DNA of 64,000 nucleotides from a bacterium (GTDB lineage: Bacteria > Auribacterota > Tritonobacteria > UBA1439). How positions within the stretch are numbered: the first letter of the stretch is position 1; every line of letters begins with the position of its first letter. The stretch covers positions 1 through 64,000 of the forward strand of contig JAQUPF010000009.1 of assembly GCA_028716845.1 (NCBI GenBank). Direction: 5' to 3'. Positions 9,991-18,541 of the stretch are shown here, piece after piece. The notes beneath the pieces are model-generated. The model was given only the letters and a program-made list of their open reading frames with translations. It was not told the DNA's origin and did no database searches. The translations under genes and the position numbers were made by a program.

Positions 9991-11661
9991 TCATTTTTCC
10001 CCGATGTCCTCCATCCGCAGGATGAGGACCTGGTCGACGGTCCCCCCGCGGACGATCGACGCGGCCATCAGCCGGCGGAAGACCTTCAGGGCGCGGACGA
10101 TCGCCGGCAGGTCGGCCTCGACCTGCGCCGCCCGCGCCGCCTCGTCCGGATCGTCGGGCCCGCCGAAGAGCCGCCGGGCTGTGAGGGCCCAGGCGGTCAC
10201 GCCGCCGGCCGCGTCCAGGGCCGCGTGGCAGTCCGCGTAGGCGAGCGAGGTGAGGCGGGACGGGAGGAGCCGCCTGAGCGCGGCGAACGACGGGTCGGCG
10301 GTCGCGCGCCGCCCGCGCCCGCCGGCGGCGTCGAGGGAGGCGCCGACGCCGTCCTCGTCCGTTCCGACGACGAGGTGCCGGCCCGCGACGGCGAACGAGG
10401 GCGAGAAGCCGGGGAGCGGCAGGGCGAGCGTGGTGATCTCCACGCCGTGCCGCTCCCGCCGCCGGAGCGACGGCCCGAGGAACGACCACGGCTGCCCCGC
10501 GGCGGCCGGCGTCGGGATGAACGACTCGAAGACCCTCGTCGCGGTCCGGCCGGCCTCGCCGGGGTTTTCCGCCTCGAGGATGAACGCGACCGCCGGCAGG
10601 GGGAGGAGGCCGCCCGTCTCGACGCCGGTGAGGAAGAACGCCGCCTCCCCGCCGATCCACGGGAGGATGTCCTTCTCCACGCTCACGCCGAGCACTTCCT
10701 CGAGATCCGGGATCGGTCCGGGGGACGGCGACCGCCGCCGGAGGGCGCGCACCGCCTCCTCGGAGTGCCTCGAGGCGCCGAGGGCGACGACGCCGGCCGG
10801 CACGAGGTCGAGCGTCTCGAGCCTCGCGGGCCTCCCGTCGCCCGCCCGCGCGGCCGTCCGCGTCCGGACGTTGAGGATGAGGCCGCCCTCCCTGAAGGCG
10901 CTGCCTCCCCACGCCCCTCCCGCGCGCGCGGCGCCCGCGGTCGCCCGGAGATGTTCGATCCCGGGCAGCCAGTCGAACCCGCTCTCGAACGCGTCCTGGC
11001 GGAAGAGGAAGCATCCGATCAGCCTCCCCCGGCGGACGGTCGGCCTCCCCGTGAGCGCCCTGAGGTCGCCGTCGCGCGCGAGGGATTCGCCCTTCCCGCC
11101 GGCGCGGAGGTCCGCCGCGGCGCGCGCGAGGTCGAGGGCGGCGCCGCGCGAGAGGGCCATGAAGGCCGCGCCTCCGCCCTCGGCGAAGGCGGCCGTGAGG
11201 CCGGCCGGGACCGGCGGCGCGAACTCGAAGAGCTCCATCCCGCCGTGCGAGCCGGCCGGGCGTGCGCCGAACCCCGCGGTCAGGAGGGGGCGGAGCGCGC
11301 CGCGCCCGCGGCCGGGCGTCGAGGCGACGAGGATCGATTCGCCGAACGGGCTCGCCGCGTCGTAGATCGCGACCGCCGCCCGCTCGCCGAGGAGCGCGCG
11401 GGCGGGGGCGCCCGCGGCATCGGGCGCGGCGCCGGCCTCGCGCATGATCCTGTCCGCCGTCCCGGTCCCGGCGAGCGCCTTCCAGGCGTTCGAGCCGGCG
11501 ACGAGGTCGGCGAGGCCGGCCGCGTCGATGATCCCGACGTAGCCGGAGGCGCCCGCCGGGATGACGCCGGCGAGCGGCGCCTCGATCGCGCGGCCCCGGA
11601 CCGAGAGGGCGATGACGACGGCGAGGGCGACGACGGCGAGGGCGAGCAGCGTTCTTCTCAT
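9991..11661 (-). CDS. Signal-anchored protein of unknown function (DUF3352-like pattern)
   Basis: A 556-residue protein from the ATG at 11661; a longer frame exists but the chosen start opens with a good signal anchor (RRTLLALAVVALAVVIALSV). The rest is predicted extracytoplasmic, Ala/Gly/Arg-rich, with repeated motifs of the type 'IPAGASGYVGIIDA', 'VVPAGVVALGASRHSEE' and 'PSFAVAGRHLVVGTDEDGV', reminiscent of DUF3352-type proteins made of two related halves. No catalytic motif is recognised. It lies upstream of mreB on the same strand but mreB has its own promoter. The family assignment is weak; the gene itself is well supported by length and codon use. Confidence 0.6.
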   Translation of the reverse strand: MRRTLLALAVVALAVVIALSVRGRAIEAPLAGVIPAGASGYVGIIDAAGLADLVAGSNAWKALAGTGTADRIMREAGAAPDAAGAPARALLGERAAVAIYDAASPFGESILVASTPGRGRGALRPLLTAGFGARPAGSHGGMELFEFAPPVPAGLTAAFAEGGGAAFMALSRGAALDLARAAADLRAGGKGESLARDGDLRALTGRPTVRRGRLIGCFLFRQDAFESGFDWLPGIEHLRATAGAARAGGAWGGSAFREGGLILNVRTRTAARAGDGRPARLETLDLVPAGVVALGASRHSEEAVRALRRRSPSPGPIPDLEEVLGVSVEKDILPWIGGEAAFFLTGVETGGLLPLPAVAFILEAENPGEAGRTATRVFESFIPTPAAAGQPWSFLGPSLRRRERHGVEITTLALPLPGFSPSFAVAGRHLVVGTDEDGVGASLDAAGGRGRRATADPSFAALRRLLPSRLTSLAYADCHAALDAAGGVTAWALTARRLFGGPDDPDEAARAAQVEADLPAIVRALKVFRRLMAASIVRGGTVDQVLILRMEDIGEK

Positions 11662-11747
11662 TGTCTTTTCCCCGTTCCGGCGATGGACTTGCCTATCATC
11701 CCACACGCGGGCGGCCGTGTGAACCGTTTTACCGGCGGGCGGCCTCC

Positions 11748-12800
11748 CTACCCCGCCGCGAGAAACCAGAGGCCGTCGAACGACTGGAACCAGAGCCGGA
11801 CGAACTCCTTCCCGCGCGAGAGTGCGCCCGTCGCCGCACGCCCGAGCGCGCCGCCTCGGCGGCGCCCCTCCGCCGGCTCCTCGTCTCCCGCCGGGTAGGA
11901 GCCGAAGCGCACCGGCTCGGCGCTCGGCAGATCCGCCTCCGCGGGCGGGACCATCGCGGCGAGGCGCTCGACGCGTTTCAGCGTGTAGACGTTGAACGGC
12001 CTCCCCGAGCGGTACATCGCGTCGGACTCGATCTGCGTGTAGAAGGTGGCGCCGGTGCCGTCGCGCCGCAGGCGGTTTCCGTTCGGGGCGATCTCGCCCG
12101 GCCCGGCGAGGGCGTACCGCTCGACGCAGTACACCCAGGCGTTGTACGGCGCGAGGCCGCGGATGAAGAAGGAGCGGTCGTCGAGGCCGGCGTGCCGGAG
12201 CGAGGCCTGGATGGTGGTGACGCAGTTGTTCGTCATCGGGACGAAGTCGTCATGGCGGCGCCGCTGCCAGTGCTCGATGATGCGCGCCTCCTCCTCGCGC
12301 GTCGTCTGGTAGACGAGCCCCCGGACGCTCCGGACGAAGAGGACGCCGTAGTCCTGGCCGAAGCCCGAGATTCCCGGGCCGGCCAGGTAGAGGTGGCCGA
12401 AGGCGGCGTTGAAGCGCTCGAGCGCCCCGGCGATCTCCGCGCGCCCCACCCGCTCCGGCGGCCGGGCCGGGTCGAGCGGCCCGAGGAAGAACTCGTCGCG
12501 CGGGAAGGCGACGAAAAATGCGTCCCGCAGGTCCTTGTCCACGGTGAGGACGAGGCCGCCGGGCTCCCCCTCCGCGGCCTGGCGGATGATCTGCTCCTCG
12601 TCCGGGACGGCGCTCTCGATGTAGAGCGCCATGTGGCCGAACGGCGTGCCGCGGAAACGAATGTCGTTCGGGAGCGGCGGGGGCCTGATGCCGTGCGTCC
12701 GTTCCATGAGGAAGATCTCGATCCGAGCGGCGGCGGGCGTTGCCGGGAGCGCCGCGCGGAGGAGGAGCGCGGCGGCGATCGTTCGGGCGGGCGTCAGCAT
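11748..12800 (-). CDS. Exported protein, possibly DUF4105-like
   Basis: A 350-residue protein from the ATG at 12800, chosen because it starts with a clear signal peptide (MLTPARTIAAALLLRAALP, cleavage after TPAAA). The frame continues upstream but into a repeat block. The mature part has a FRGTPFGHMALYIESA segment and a central TNNCVTTIQASLR segment with a single conserved-looking Cys, a pattern seen in DUF4105/papain-like surface proteins with a GH...H and NC motif. Function is unknown; the family suggestion is tentative. The C-terminus (about 300-350) is Arg/Gly-rich linker followed by WFQSFDGLWF. Confidence 0.6.
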   Translation of the reverse strand: MLTPARTIAAALLLRAALPATPAAARIEIFLMERTHGIRPPPLPNDIRFRGTPFGHMALYIESAVPDEEQIIRQAAEGEPGGLVLTVDKDLRDAFFVAFPRDEFFLGPLDPARPPERVGRAEIAGALERFNAAFGHLYLAGPGISGFGQDYGVLFVRSVRGLVYQTTREEEARIIEHWQRRRHDDFVPMTNNCVTTIQASLRHAGLDDRSFFIRGLAPYNAWVYCVERYALAGPGEIAPNGNRLRRDGTGATFYTQIESDAMYRSGRPFNVYTLKRVERLAAMVPPAEADLPSAEPVRFGSYPAGDEEPAEGRRRGGALGRAATGALSRGKEFVRLWFQSFDGLWFLAAG

Positions 12801-12828
12801 CGATGCCCGCCGCGCGAGGGAGCGCCTG

Positions 12829-12902
12829 GCCACAGAGTTCACAGAGACCACGGAGGATACTCGCCCTGCCGCGGATACACGCGGATGAGTGCGGATTGAA
12901 CA
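12829..12902. repeat. Composite intergenic repeat, fragment
   Basis: Contains CACAGAGTTCACAGAGACCACGG followed by CCGCGGATACACGCGGATGAGTGCGGAT blocks. It belongs to the repeat family seen at several other gaps. The gap 12801-13262 contains only this fragment and the next block. Confidence 0.6.
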
Positions 12903-13040
12903 GTGTCTCCACTTTCCAGAACGACATCCGCGGGCGGCGGTTCGGGTAGTATACACCAGCCGCGCGCGGAATGGGAGCGCGAAGCCGCGGCTGAGCGTAT
13001 CGTTTTGCCGCGGACAAACAACAGTTGAAAAAATAAGGAA

Positions 13041-13246
13041 CCAATCTACCACGGATTGACACGGATTATTGACGGATACCCACGGATGAAAAAACAGTTC
13101 AAAGTAGAAAGTTGAAAGCGGGAGAAAACCCCCTCCCGAGACGGAAACGCTGCCCCTTTTACTTTCAACTTTTAACTTTGAACTTTAAACTTTCAACTGT
13201 AGTTGCCATCCGTAATGATCCGTGCAAATCCGTGGTCAATTAGTTC
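13041..13246. repeat. Composite hairpin intergenic repeat block
   Basis: The left side reads ACCACGGATTGACACGGATTA then TTCAAAGTAGAAAGTTGAAAG; the right side reads CTTTCAACTTTTAACTTTG... and ends ATCCGTGCAAATCCGTGGT. Left and right arms are largely complementary, so the block can fold into a long imperfect hairpin about 200 bp in extent. Confidence 0.75.
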
Positions 13247-13262
13247 GTTATATCGTGGTATA

Positions 13263-14291
13263 GTGCCGGCCGTGAGCGGGACGCGAAAACCGTACTACGT
13301 CGACTGGGCGATCACGCGCCGGTGCAACCTGCGCTGCGCCCACTGCCGGGGGAATCCGGCCGGGGAGCTCCCGACCGGCCGCGCCCTCGAGCTCGTCGGG
13401 GAGATGGCCTCCCTCCGCCCCCGCTGGATCCTCGTCGAGGGGGGCGAGCCGCTCATGCGCGAGGACCTCTTCGACGTCCTCGGTCGGGCGCGCGCCCTCG
13501 GCCTCGAGACGTTCGTCATCACGAACGGGATGCTCCTCGACGACGGCGCCGTCGCGCGCCTGGCGGAAATCGGCGTCCGGGTGATGGTGAGCATCGACAG
13601 CCCCGACCCGGAGACGTTCGGGCGGCTCCGCGAGGGCGCCGATCTCGGGACGGTCGTCTCGGCGGCGCGCCGGGCGGCGGCGGCGGGTATCCTCTCCGCC
13701 GTCAACGCGACGCTCTCGCTCGGGAACCTGGATCAGATCCCGGACCTCTTCCGCCTCTCCGCCGATATCGGCGCGCCCCACGTCAACCTCCTGGGCCTGA
13801 AGCCGTGCGAGGGGTACGACCGGATGCGACTCGGCCCCGCGGAATACCGGCGGGCCATCGAGGCGGCCTGCCGCTCCTCCCGCGACGAGCGGATCGGCCT
13901 CTTCTTCGACGAGCCGTTCTTCGAGACCGCCGCGCGGGAATGGGGATGCGCCCGGGGGCCCGCGGGCGGCGCGAGCGCGATCACCATCTCGGAGGAGGCG
14001 GGCTGCATCATCGGGAAATACATCTTCATGACCTCGACCGGCGAGGTCTGGCCGTGCAGCTTCTCCCCGCTCGTCATGGGCGACGTCGCCCGCGAGCCGC
14101 TCCCCGCCGTCTGGGAGCGGATGGGTCGCGACGCCCGGCTCCTCGAAATCATGGACCGCCGCTCACGGAAGGGGGCGTGCGGCGCCTGCCGGTTCGCCGC
14201 CTCGTGCGGCGGCTGCAGGGCCCGCTCTCACGGCACGGGCGGCGACTGGCTCGCGGAGGACCCCGTCTGCCCGCTGAAGGAGGGAGCATGA
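13263..14291 (+). CDS. Radical SAM/SPASM domain protein
   Basis: A roughly 342-residue protein. The upstream part of the frame lies in a repeat, so a GTG at 13263 (or 13272) is the likely start. The radical SAM cluster motif is CNLRCAHC (CX3CX2C), followed by WILVEGGEPLMREDLF and VMVSIDSPDPETFGRLR. The C-terminus has a SPASM-like Cys set (CGACRFAASCGGC and a late CPLK). SPASM proteins modify peptides or cofactors using auxiliary Fe-S clusters. The stop overlaps the ATG of the next gene (ATGA), so the two are coupled. No precursor peptide is obvious nearby. Confidence 0.85.
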   Translation: MPAVSGTRKPYYVDWAITRRCNLRCAHCRGNPAGELPTGRALELVGEMASLRPRWILVEGGEPLMREDLFDVLGRARALGLETFVITNGMLLDDGAVARLAEIGVRVMVSIDSPDPETFGRLREGADLGTVVSAARRAAAAGILSAVNATLSLGNLDQIPDLFRLSADIGAPHVNLLGLKPCEGYDRMRLGPAEYRRAIEAACRSSRDERIGLFFDEPFFETAAREWGCARGPAGGASAITISEEAGCIIGKYIFMTSTGEVWPCSFSPLVMGDVAREPLPAVWERMGRDARLLEIMDRRSRKGACGACRFAASCGGCRARSHGTGGDWLAEDPVCPLKEGA

Positions 14292-15358
14292 GGACCGTCG
14301 GCATCGATCCCGGGACGATGAGTTTCGACTTCTTCGGCATGGACGGCGACCGCGTCATCATCGACCGGTCGGTCCCGTCGGCGGAGGTGGCCGCGCGGCC
14401 CGAGGCGATCCTCGACCTCCTCCGGCCGCTCGCGTCGCTCGACGCGGTCGTCGGCCCCTCCGGCTACGGCCTGCCGCTGAAGCCCATCTCGGAGGCGGGC
14501 GAGGAGGACCTCGACCTCATGTTGCCCGTCGCCCACGGCGACGTCTCCGTGAACGAGGGGATCAAGCGGGTCTTCCGCCTCATGAAGGCGGAGCGGCTCC
14601 CCGTCTGGCTCACGCCGGGCGTCATTCACCTCCCCACCGTCCCGTCGTACCGGAAGGCGAACCGGCTCGACATGGGGACCGCCGACAAGGTCTGCTGCGT
14701 CGCCCTCGGCGTGCGCGACCAGGTCCGCCGGCTCGGGATCCCCGCCGCCGGCGCCTCCTTCATCCTCGTCGAGGTCGGCTACGGCTTCACCGCCGTCATC
14801 GGCGTCGATGAGGGGCGCATCGTGGACGGGATCGGCGGGACGATGGGCGGTCCCGGCTTCCTCTCGCCGGGCGGGATGGACGCGGAGCTCGCCATCCGCT
14901 TCGACCGGATGCCGCAGAGCGTCCTCTTCACCGGCGGGGCGCGGGACCTTTCGGGCGATCCGGGCCTCACGCCCGAGCGGCTCGCCGGGGATCCCGTCCG
15001 TCACGCGGACGCGTGGCTCGCGCTCGTGGAGGGGATCGAGAAGGACGTCGCCGCCGTCCGCGTCTCGGTGCGCGCCCCCCGCGAGATCCTCCTCTCGGGT
15101 CGGCTCGCCCGGATCCCCGCCATGGCTGCCGAGCTCTCCTCCCGCCTCTCGCGGCACGGGGCCGTCCGGCACGTCGCACGGGAAGCCGGCACGGCGAAGG
15201 AGGCGGCGGAGGGCGCTCAGATCATCGGCGAGGGGCTCCTCGGCGGCCGGCACGCCGACATCGTCGAGCGCCTGGCCCTCCGCGAATCCCGCGGGACCAT
15301 GTATGACCACATCAAGGTAGACGTTGTATCCAATCTATTCCCGCGCAGGAAGATATAA
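14288..15358 (+). CDS. DUF1464-like protein with sugar/acetate-kinase-type fold
   Basis: A 356-residue protein that opens MRTVGIDPGTMSFDFFGMDG, an actin/hexokinase-superfamily phosphate-1 motif, with a second GG(T)MGGPGFLSPGG segment in the middle and a late LLSGRLARIP segment. This pattern matches the DUF1464 family ('predicted butyrate kinase'), better known in archaea; its reaction has not been established to my knowledge. It is translationally coupled to the radical SAM/SPASM gene, so the two probably act in one pathway. Confidence 0.65.
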   Translation: MRTVGIDPGTMSFDFFGMDGDRVIIDRSVPSAEVAARPEAILDLLRPLASLDAVVGPSGYGLPLKPISEAGEEDLDLMLPVAHGDVSVNEGIKRVFRLMKAERLPVWLTPGVIHLPTVPSYRKANRLDMGTADKVCCVALGVRDQVRRLGIPAAGASFILVEVGYGFTAVIGVDEGRIVDGIGGTMGGPGFLSPGGMDAELAIRFDRMPQSVLFTGGARDLSGDPGLTPERLAGDPVRHADAWLALVEGIEKDVAAVRVSVRAPREILLSGRLARIPAMAAELSSRLSRHGAVRHVAREAGTAKEAAEGAQIIGEGLLGGRHADIVERLALRESRGTMYDHIKVDVVSNLFPRRKI

Positions 15359-15550
15359 ACTTATTCACCCCTATTGACATCCTTTCCTCCGCCGTCAATT
15401 CCCTCTCGCGCAGGCATGGGATTCCCCGCCCGCTCAGGGGTCGCGCTCGCCGATCGGGCCGGCGGTTCCGGTTGCGCCCCCCCTTCTCCATTCCTCCAGG
15501 AGCTCCCGGGTGGTTGATCCGCTGCCGCGGGGGCATCCGCGCCCCCTCCG

Positions 15551-16105
15551 CTACGCCTCCGCCGCGTCGCCGGCCGGCAGCTCCGCGAGGAGGCGATCGC
15601 AGAGTTCCCGGTCAGCCTTCCCGAACAGGACGAACCGGATGTGCCGCACGGACGAGAGGCCGGGGAGCATCTCTACAACCGTGCCCAGGGCGATCCGCGC
15701 GGCGGGCTCCGCGGGATAGCCGAACGCCCCCGTCGAGATGGCGGGGAATGCGATGGACTTCAAACCGTTCTCCTCGGCCAGCTCGATAGCGCGGCGGTAG
15801 CAGGAGGCGAGCAGCCGGTCGGACGGCTCGTCCCTCCCATACACGGGGCCGAGGCAGTGGATCACATGGCGGTTCGGGAGGTTGTGCGCGCCGGTGATGA
15901 CCGCCTCGCCGGGCTTTATGGGCGCGAGCGGCCGGCATTCCTCCTCGAGCCCCGGCCCCGCGGTCCGGTGGATCGCCCCGGCCACGCCGCCCCCCATCCG
16001 CAGCGCGGCGTTCGCCGCGTTGACGACGGCGTCCATGTCGGGCTGGCGCGCGATGTTCCCCTCGACGCACTCGACCGTCACGCCGTGGATGATCCTCCTG
16101 CTCAT
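15551..16105 (-). CDS. Macrodomain (ADP-ribose-binding) protein
   Basis: A 184-residue single macrodomain. It shows VECVEGNIARQ, the DAVVNAANAALRMGGGVAGAIH loop that binds ADP-ribose, and GLKSIAFPAISTGAFGYP near the distal loop. The start at 16105 follows AGGAGGTG. MacroD-type proteins of this size usually hydrolyse O-acetyl-ADP-ribose or mono-ADP-ribosyl adducts. It stands alone between the DUF1464 gene (convergent) and a toxin-antitoxin pair. Confidence 0.92.
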   Translation of the reverse strand: MSRRIIHGVTVECVEGNIARQPDMDAVVNAANAALRMGGGVAGAIHRTAGPGLEEECRPLAPIKPGEAVITGAHNLPNRHVIHCLGPVYGRDEPSDRLLASCYRRAIELAEENGLKSIAFPAISTGAFGYPAEPAARIALGTVVEMLPGLSSVRHIRFVLFGKADRELCDRLLAELPAGDAAEA

Positions 16106-16206
16106 GGCTGCGCACCTCCTTCCTGCACCCTCCATACACGGATCGAAAGAACTGGATAATAACCTAATCCGCGGGCCGTTCGGCGGGAGGCCGGTGTGTA
16201 TGTTGT

Positions 16207-16497
16207 CTACCGTCTCTGCTTCCAGTAATCCGGGTTACGGTGGAGATGCATCACCGCAAGTATGTGGACTCTCTCCGGCTCGATGCTGAAGAGGACCCCG
16301 TAAGGAAACCTGTGGGTCAGGCAACGGCGTATTCCTTCTCCGAGAAGAGGCCACGCCGTCGGATAGGACAGGATATTTTGGATGGCTGAACAGACTTCCA
16401 TGGCGAAGTCACGCCCAAGACCCGGCTCACAATTCTCGTAGTACGAGATCGCCGCTAGAAACTCGGCCTCTGCTTCCGGGTGGAAGTCAAATGTCAT
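16207..16497 (-). CDS. RelE/ParE-family toxin
   Basis: A 96-residue protein with the family pattern FHPEAEAEFLAAISYYE, a central IRRCLTHRFPYGVLFSI strand pair, and HILAVMHLHRNPDYW at the end. ParE-type toxins poison gyrase, RelE types cleave mRNA; the sequence here does not decide. Its ATG overlaps the stop of the upstream antitoxin gene by 3 bp. Confidence 0.85.
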   Translation of the reverse strand: MTFDFHPEAEAEFLAAISYYENCEPGLGRDFAMEVCSAIQNILSYPTAWPLLGEGIRRCLTHRFPYGVLFSIEPERVHILAVMHLHRNPDYWKQRR

Positions 16498-16721
16498 TCA
16501 GCGAACTTCTTCTCGATTCCGGCGAAAACCTGATCGCCGGGCACGGCCTGCACCCTCCCCGCGCGCAGCTCAGCCAGACGGCGCTTCGCCGTATCCAGCC
16601 AGGCATTGTCAGTGCCGGCATCAGGCGGATTGAGGGTGCGAAGGAGCGAATCAACCACCAATGCGCGCTCTTCCACGGGCAGTGAGGCCGCTTCCCGTAT
16701 GATCTCCCGTGCGCTTGGCAT
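16494..16721 (-). CDS. Antitoxin of the putative addiction module family (TIGR02574-like)
   Basis: A 75-residue protein from the ATG at 16721 (SD GGGAGGTGG). The pattern AREIIREAASLPVEERALVVDSLL and a C-terminal AWLDTAKRRLAELRAG is typical of the short addiction-module component that pairs with RelE/ParE toxins. It is first in the two-gene operon, with a promoter and paired operators upstream. Confidence 0.8.
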   Translation of the reverse strand: MPSAREIIREAASLPVEERALVVDSLLRTLNPPDAGTDNAWLDTAKRRLAELRAGRVQAVPGDQVFAGIEKKFAE

Positions 16722-16748
16722 CCGCCACCTCCCTCTCATTTTGTTTCC

Positions 16749-16777
16749 ATGATACCACATGCTCTTATCTCCGGCAA
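16749..16777 (-). promoter_or_regulatory. Promoter of the toxin-antitoxin operon
   Basis: Minus-strand -35 TTGCCG (16772-16777), 17-bp spacer, -10 TATCAT (16749-16754), about 28 bp upstream of the antitoxin ATG. Confidence 0.5.
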
Positions 16778-16778
16778 T

Positions 16779-16810
16779 CCAATGAACAATTCATCCAATG
16801 AACAATTCAT
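16779..16810. promoter_or_regulatory. Two tandem palindromic sites, likely antitoxin operator
   Basis: The 16-bp unit CCAATGAACAATTCAT occurs twice in perfect tandem. Each holds the palindrome ATGAA-CAA-TTCAT. The pair abuts the -35 box of the toxin-antitoxin promoter, where autoregulatory operators normally lie. Confidence 0.55.
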
Positions 16811-16860
16811 GCATTCTCCCGGAGCGCATCATCCGCCCTGAACTGCGCATGTGACAGGCA

Positions 16861-17244
16861 TTAATGTATCTGGTTCCGCGGGCGGCCGGCCTCGGCCCCG
16901 TCCTCCGCCGGCGCCGTGGAGGGCTGCGTCGGGCGGACCACCGCCACGGCGAGCCGCGCCACCAGGGCCACGAAGACGCCGACGCCGACCAGGAGGAAAA
17001 TGATGGTGAACGCCTTGCCGGCGTCCGTCCGGGGGACGAAATCGCCGAAGCCGACGGTCGCGAGCGTCGTCACGCTGAAGTAGAGGGCGTCGAGCGGCCG
17101 CCACCCCTCATTCCGGACGTAGAACGTCGTGCTGACGGCGAGGAGGACGATGAAGACGGTGAGCAGCGCGCGGAACTCGGGATCCTTCAGGCCCCGCCAG
17201 ATCGCGCCGCCGAGACGGACGAGTATCAGGATGAACGAGAACAC
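16861..17244 (-). CDS. Two-TM potassium channel
   Basis: A 127-residue membrane protein starting at a GTG (17244) after AAGGGG. It has an N-terminal hydrophobic segment, a pore helix and the selectivity filter TLATVGFGDFVP, then a second membrane helix. This is the KcsA-like Ion_trans_2 topology. No RCK or ligand-binding domain is attached, so gating is unclear. Confidence 0.88.
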   Translation of the reverse strand: MFSFILILVRLGGAIWRGLKDPEFRALLTVFIVLLAVSTTFYVRNEGWRPLDALYFSVTTLATVGFGDFVPRTDAGKAFTIIFLLVGVGVFVALVARLAVAVVRPTQPSTAPAEDGAEAGRPRNQIH

Positions 17245-17383
17245 GCGATGCCCCTTCCCTTTCGGAAGCCGTCCGGCTCTGGGCCGGATCGGGCCGCACC
17301 CGCTGCCCGGCGCGGTGTGAGGTCAGTTCCGAAATCAGCCGGTCCGTGCCGGCAACACGATACCGCCCGGGGCCGTCTTCATG

Positions 17384-17423
17384 CAACCGATTTCAATAAG
17401 ATATCGTGGTCCGGCCCCAGCAT
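17384..17423 (+). repeat. Degenerate left part of the 144-bp repeat
   Basis: Reads CCGATTTCAATAAGATATCG then TGGTCCGGCCCCAGCAT, matching the left third of the 144-bp repeat at 18904 and 23672 with several changes. It is separated from the matching right part (17677) by about 250 bp of unrelated sequence. The gap 17245-17790 otherwise shows no gene. Confidence 0.55.
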
Positions 17424-17676
17424 CCCCCCAGCATACCGAGTTCTTTGGCCTTGGAAATCGGATGTAGGGCGAGCCGTGGGACTACCCGCACTCGGAAAAC
17501 TTGAATTTTAAAGGTTGACCCCGAGCGTGGTACGGTTTGCAATGGCTCTCTCGGCCCCCGGACCTGGCGGTCGGAATGGCTGATTTTGAACCGTTCCCCC
17601 GTGGCAGGCTTTAACCGACCGATGACACGGAGTCGAGGGGTTTTCCCCTGAAAGGGAATCCCGAGCGGAGTCGAGG

Positions 17677-17769
17677 GATCTCGATGTTCCTTCAGGGACC
17701 GAACGATGCCGAGCCGAAATCCATCCAGGGAGAATGTTAGTGTAAAGTAGAGGTCTGGCCCCGACTTTC
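17677..17769 (+). repeat. Degenerate right part of the 144-bp repeat
   Basis: Matches the right two thirds of the 144-bp repeat (GATCTCGATGTTCCTTCAGG ... AAAGTAGAGGTCTGGCCCCGA) with a handful of mismatches. It lies just downstream of the HEPN gene stop. Confidence 0.65.
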
Positions 17770-17790
17770 ATTCAGGCGCTACTTCGCAGC

Positions 17791-18219
17791 TCATACTGCC
17801 CCGCCTTCTGCCGCCTCGCCGACGAGCCTTTCCGCCCACCTTATGACTGCGTACGCAATCTCGACCGCGCGAGTAACTTCCTTCGTGGGGATAGGGCCGT
17901 TCAGCCCCGGATAACGGGCTTCAACCGCATAGGGTGTGAGCTCCTCCGCCTCGAGCACATCCGCTGGAATGTCTATCTTCTCATCAGAAACCAGCCTGAG
18001 AAGCACTTCAATATCGTGGACGAAGGGGAACGGAATCCTCCGAAAAATCATAACGGCCTTGATCGCCTTTTCCGCCGCTTGCTGAGCGAGGAAACAAACC
18101 TGATGGGACAATTCATTCTCATCCCTTTCACCCAGGCGAGCCAGGGCGAGGTCCTTGCGGGCATACGCCAGCCATTCTCCCGCTGATTCCGATCTCAGCC
18201 GATAATCATCCCGCCTCAT
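17791..18219 (-). CDS. HEPN-domain protein (toxin of MNT-HEPN pair)
   Basis: A 142-residue all-helical protein with the HEPN pattern AGEWLAYARKDLALA, CFLAQQAAEKAIKAVMI and the R61-x6-H68 motif (RRIPFPFVHDIEVLL) associated with RNase activity. It overlaps the upstream nucleotidyltransferase gene by 14 bp, the standard MNT-HEPN arrangement in which the MNT partner neutralises the HEPN RNase. Confidence 0.85.
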   Translation of the reverse strand: MRRDDYRLRSESAGEWLAYARKDLALARLGERDENELSHQVCFLAQQAAEKAIKAVMIFRRIPFPFVHDIEVLLRLVSDEKIDIPADVLEAEELTPYAVEARYPGLNGPIPTKEVTRAVEIAYAVIRWAERLVGEAAEGGAV

Positions 18220-18541
18220 ACAACACCTTCCCGCTTCGGAGAGCCGCCCCGTAAATCAACCCCGGCCTTGACACCAGGTCATTGAAACGGTCTTCCGAAA
18301 CCACGATGATGTCCATCGGCATCACGATGTCCTTCAGGAGTCTCCGTATTCGGACTGACTCCCGCCGCGGATTGTCAACATCTCCGCGAGCCACGACCAG
18401 GATATCGACATCGCGCGGCTGCCGCTTGCCGCTGACGGCCGAACCGAAGACGATAATCTTCCTTGGATTCTCCAGAGATGCGATTCTGCCGGTCGCTGCG
18501 GCAATCTTCTCCGGCGTCACCGCCCAGTACTCAGGATTCAT
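18206..18541 (-). CDS. Minimal nucleotidyltransferase (MNT antitoxin)
   Basis: A 111-residue protein with the nucleotidyltransferase motif G33-S34 (VFGSAVSGKRQPRDVDILVV) and the D44-x-D46 pair. In characterised MNT-HEPN systems this partner adenylylates a Tyr in HEPN. The start follows GAGAGG. It is first in the two-gene operon. Confidence 0.87.
   Translation of the reverse strand: MNPEYWAVTPEKIAAATGRIASLENPRKIIVFGSAVSGKRQPRDVDILVVARGDVDNPRRESVRIRRLLKDIVMPMDIIVVSEDRFNDLVSRPGLIYGAALRSGKVLYEAG

Noticed and set aside
17508-17771. Minus-strand frame with text IGARPLLYTNILP-like, and a similar one at 23675-23869
   Set aside because: Both are translations of the 144-bp repeat family, not genes.
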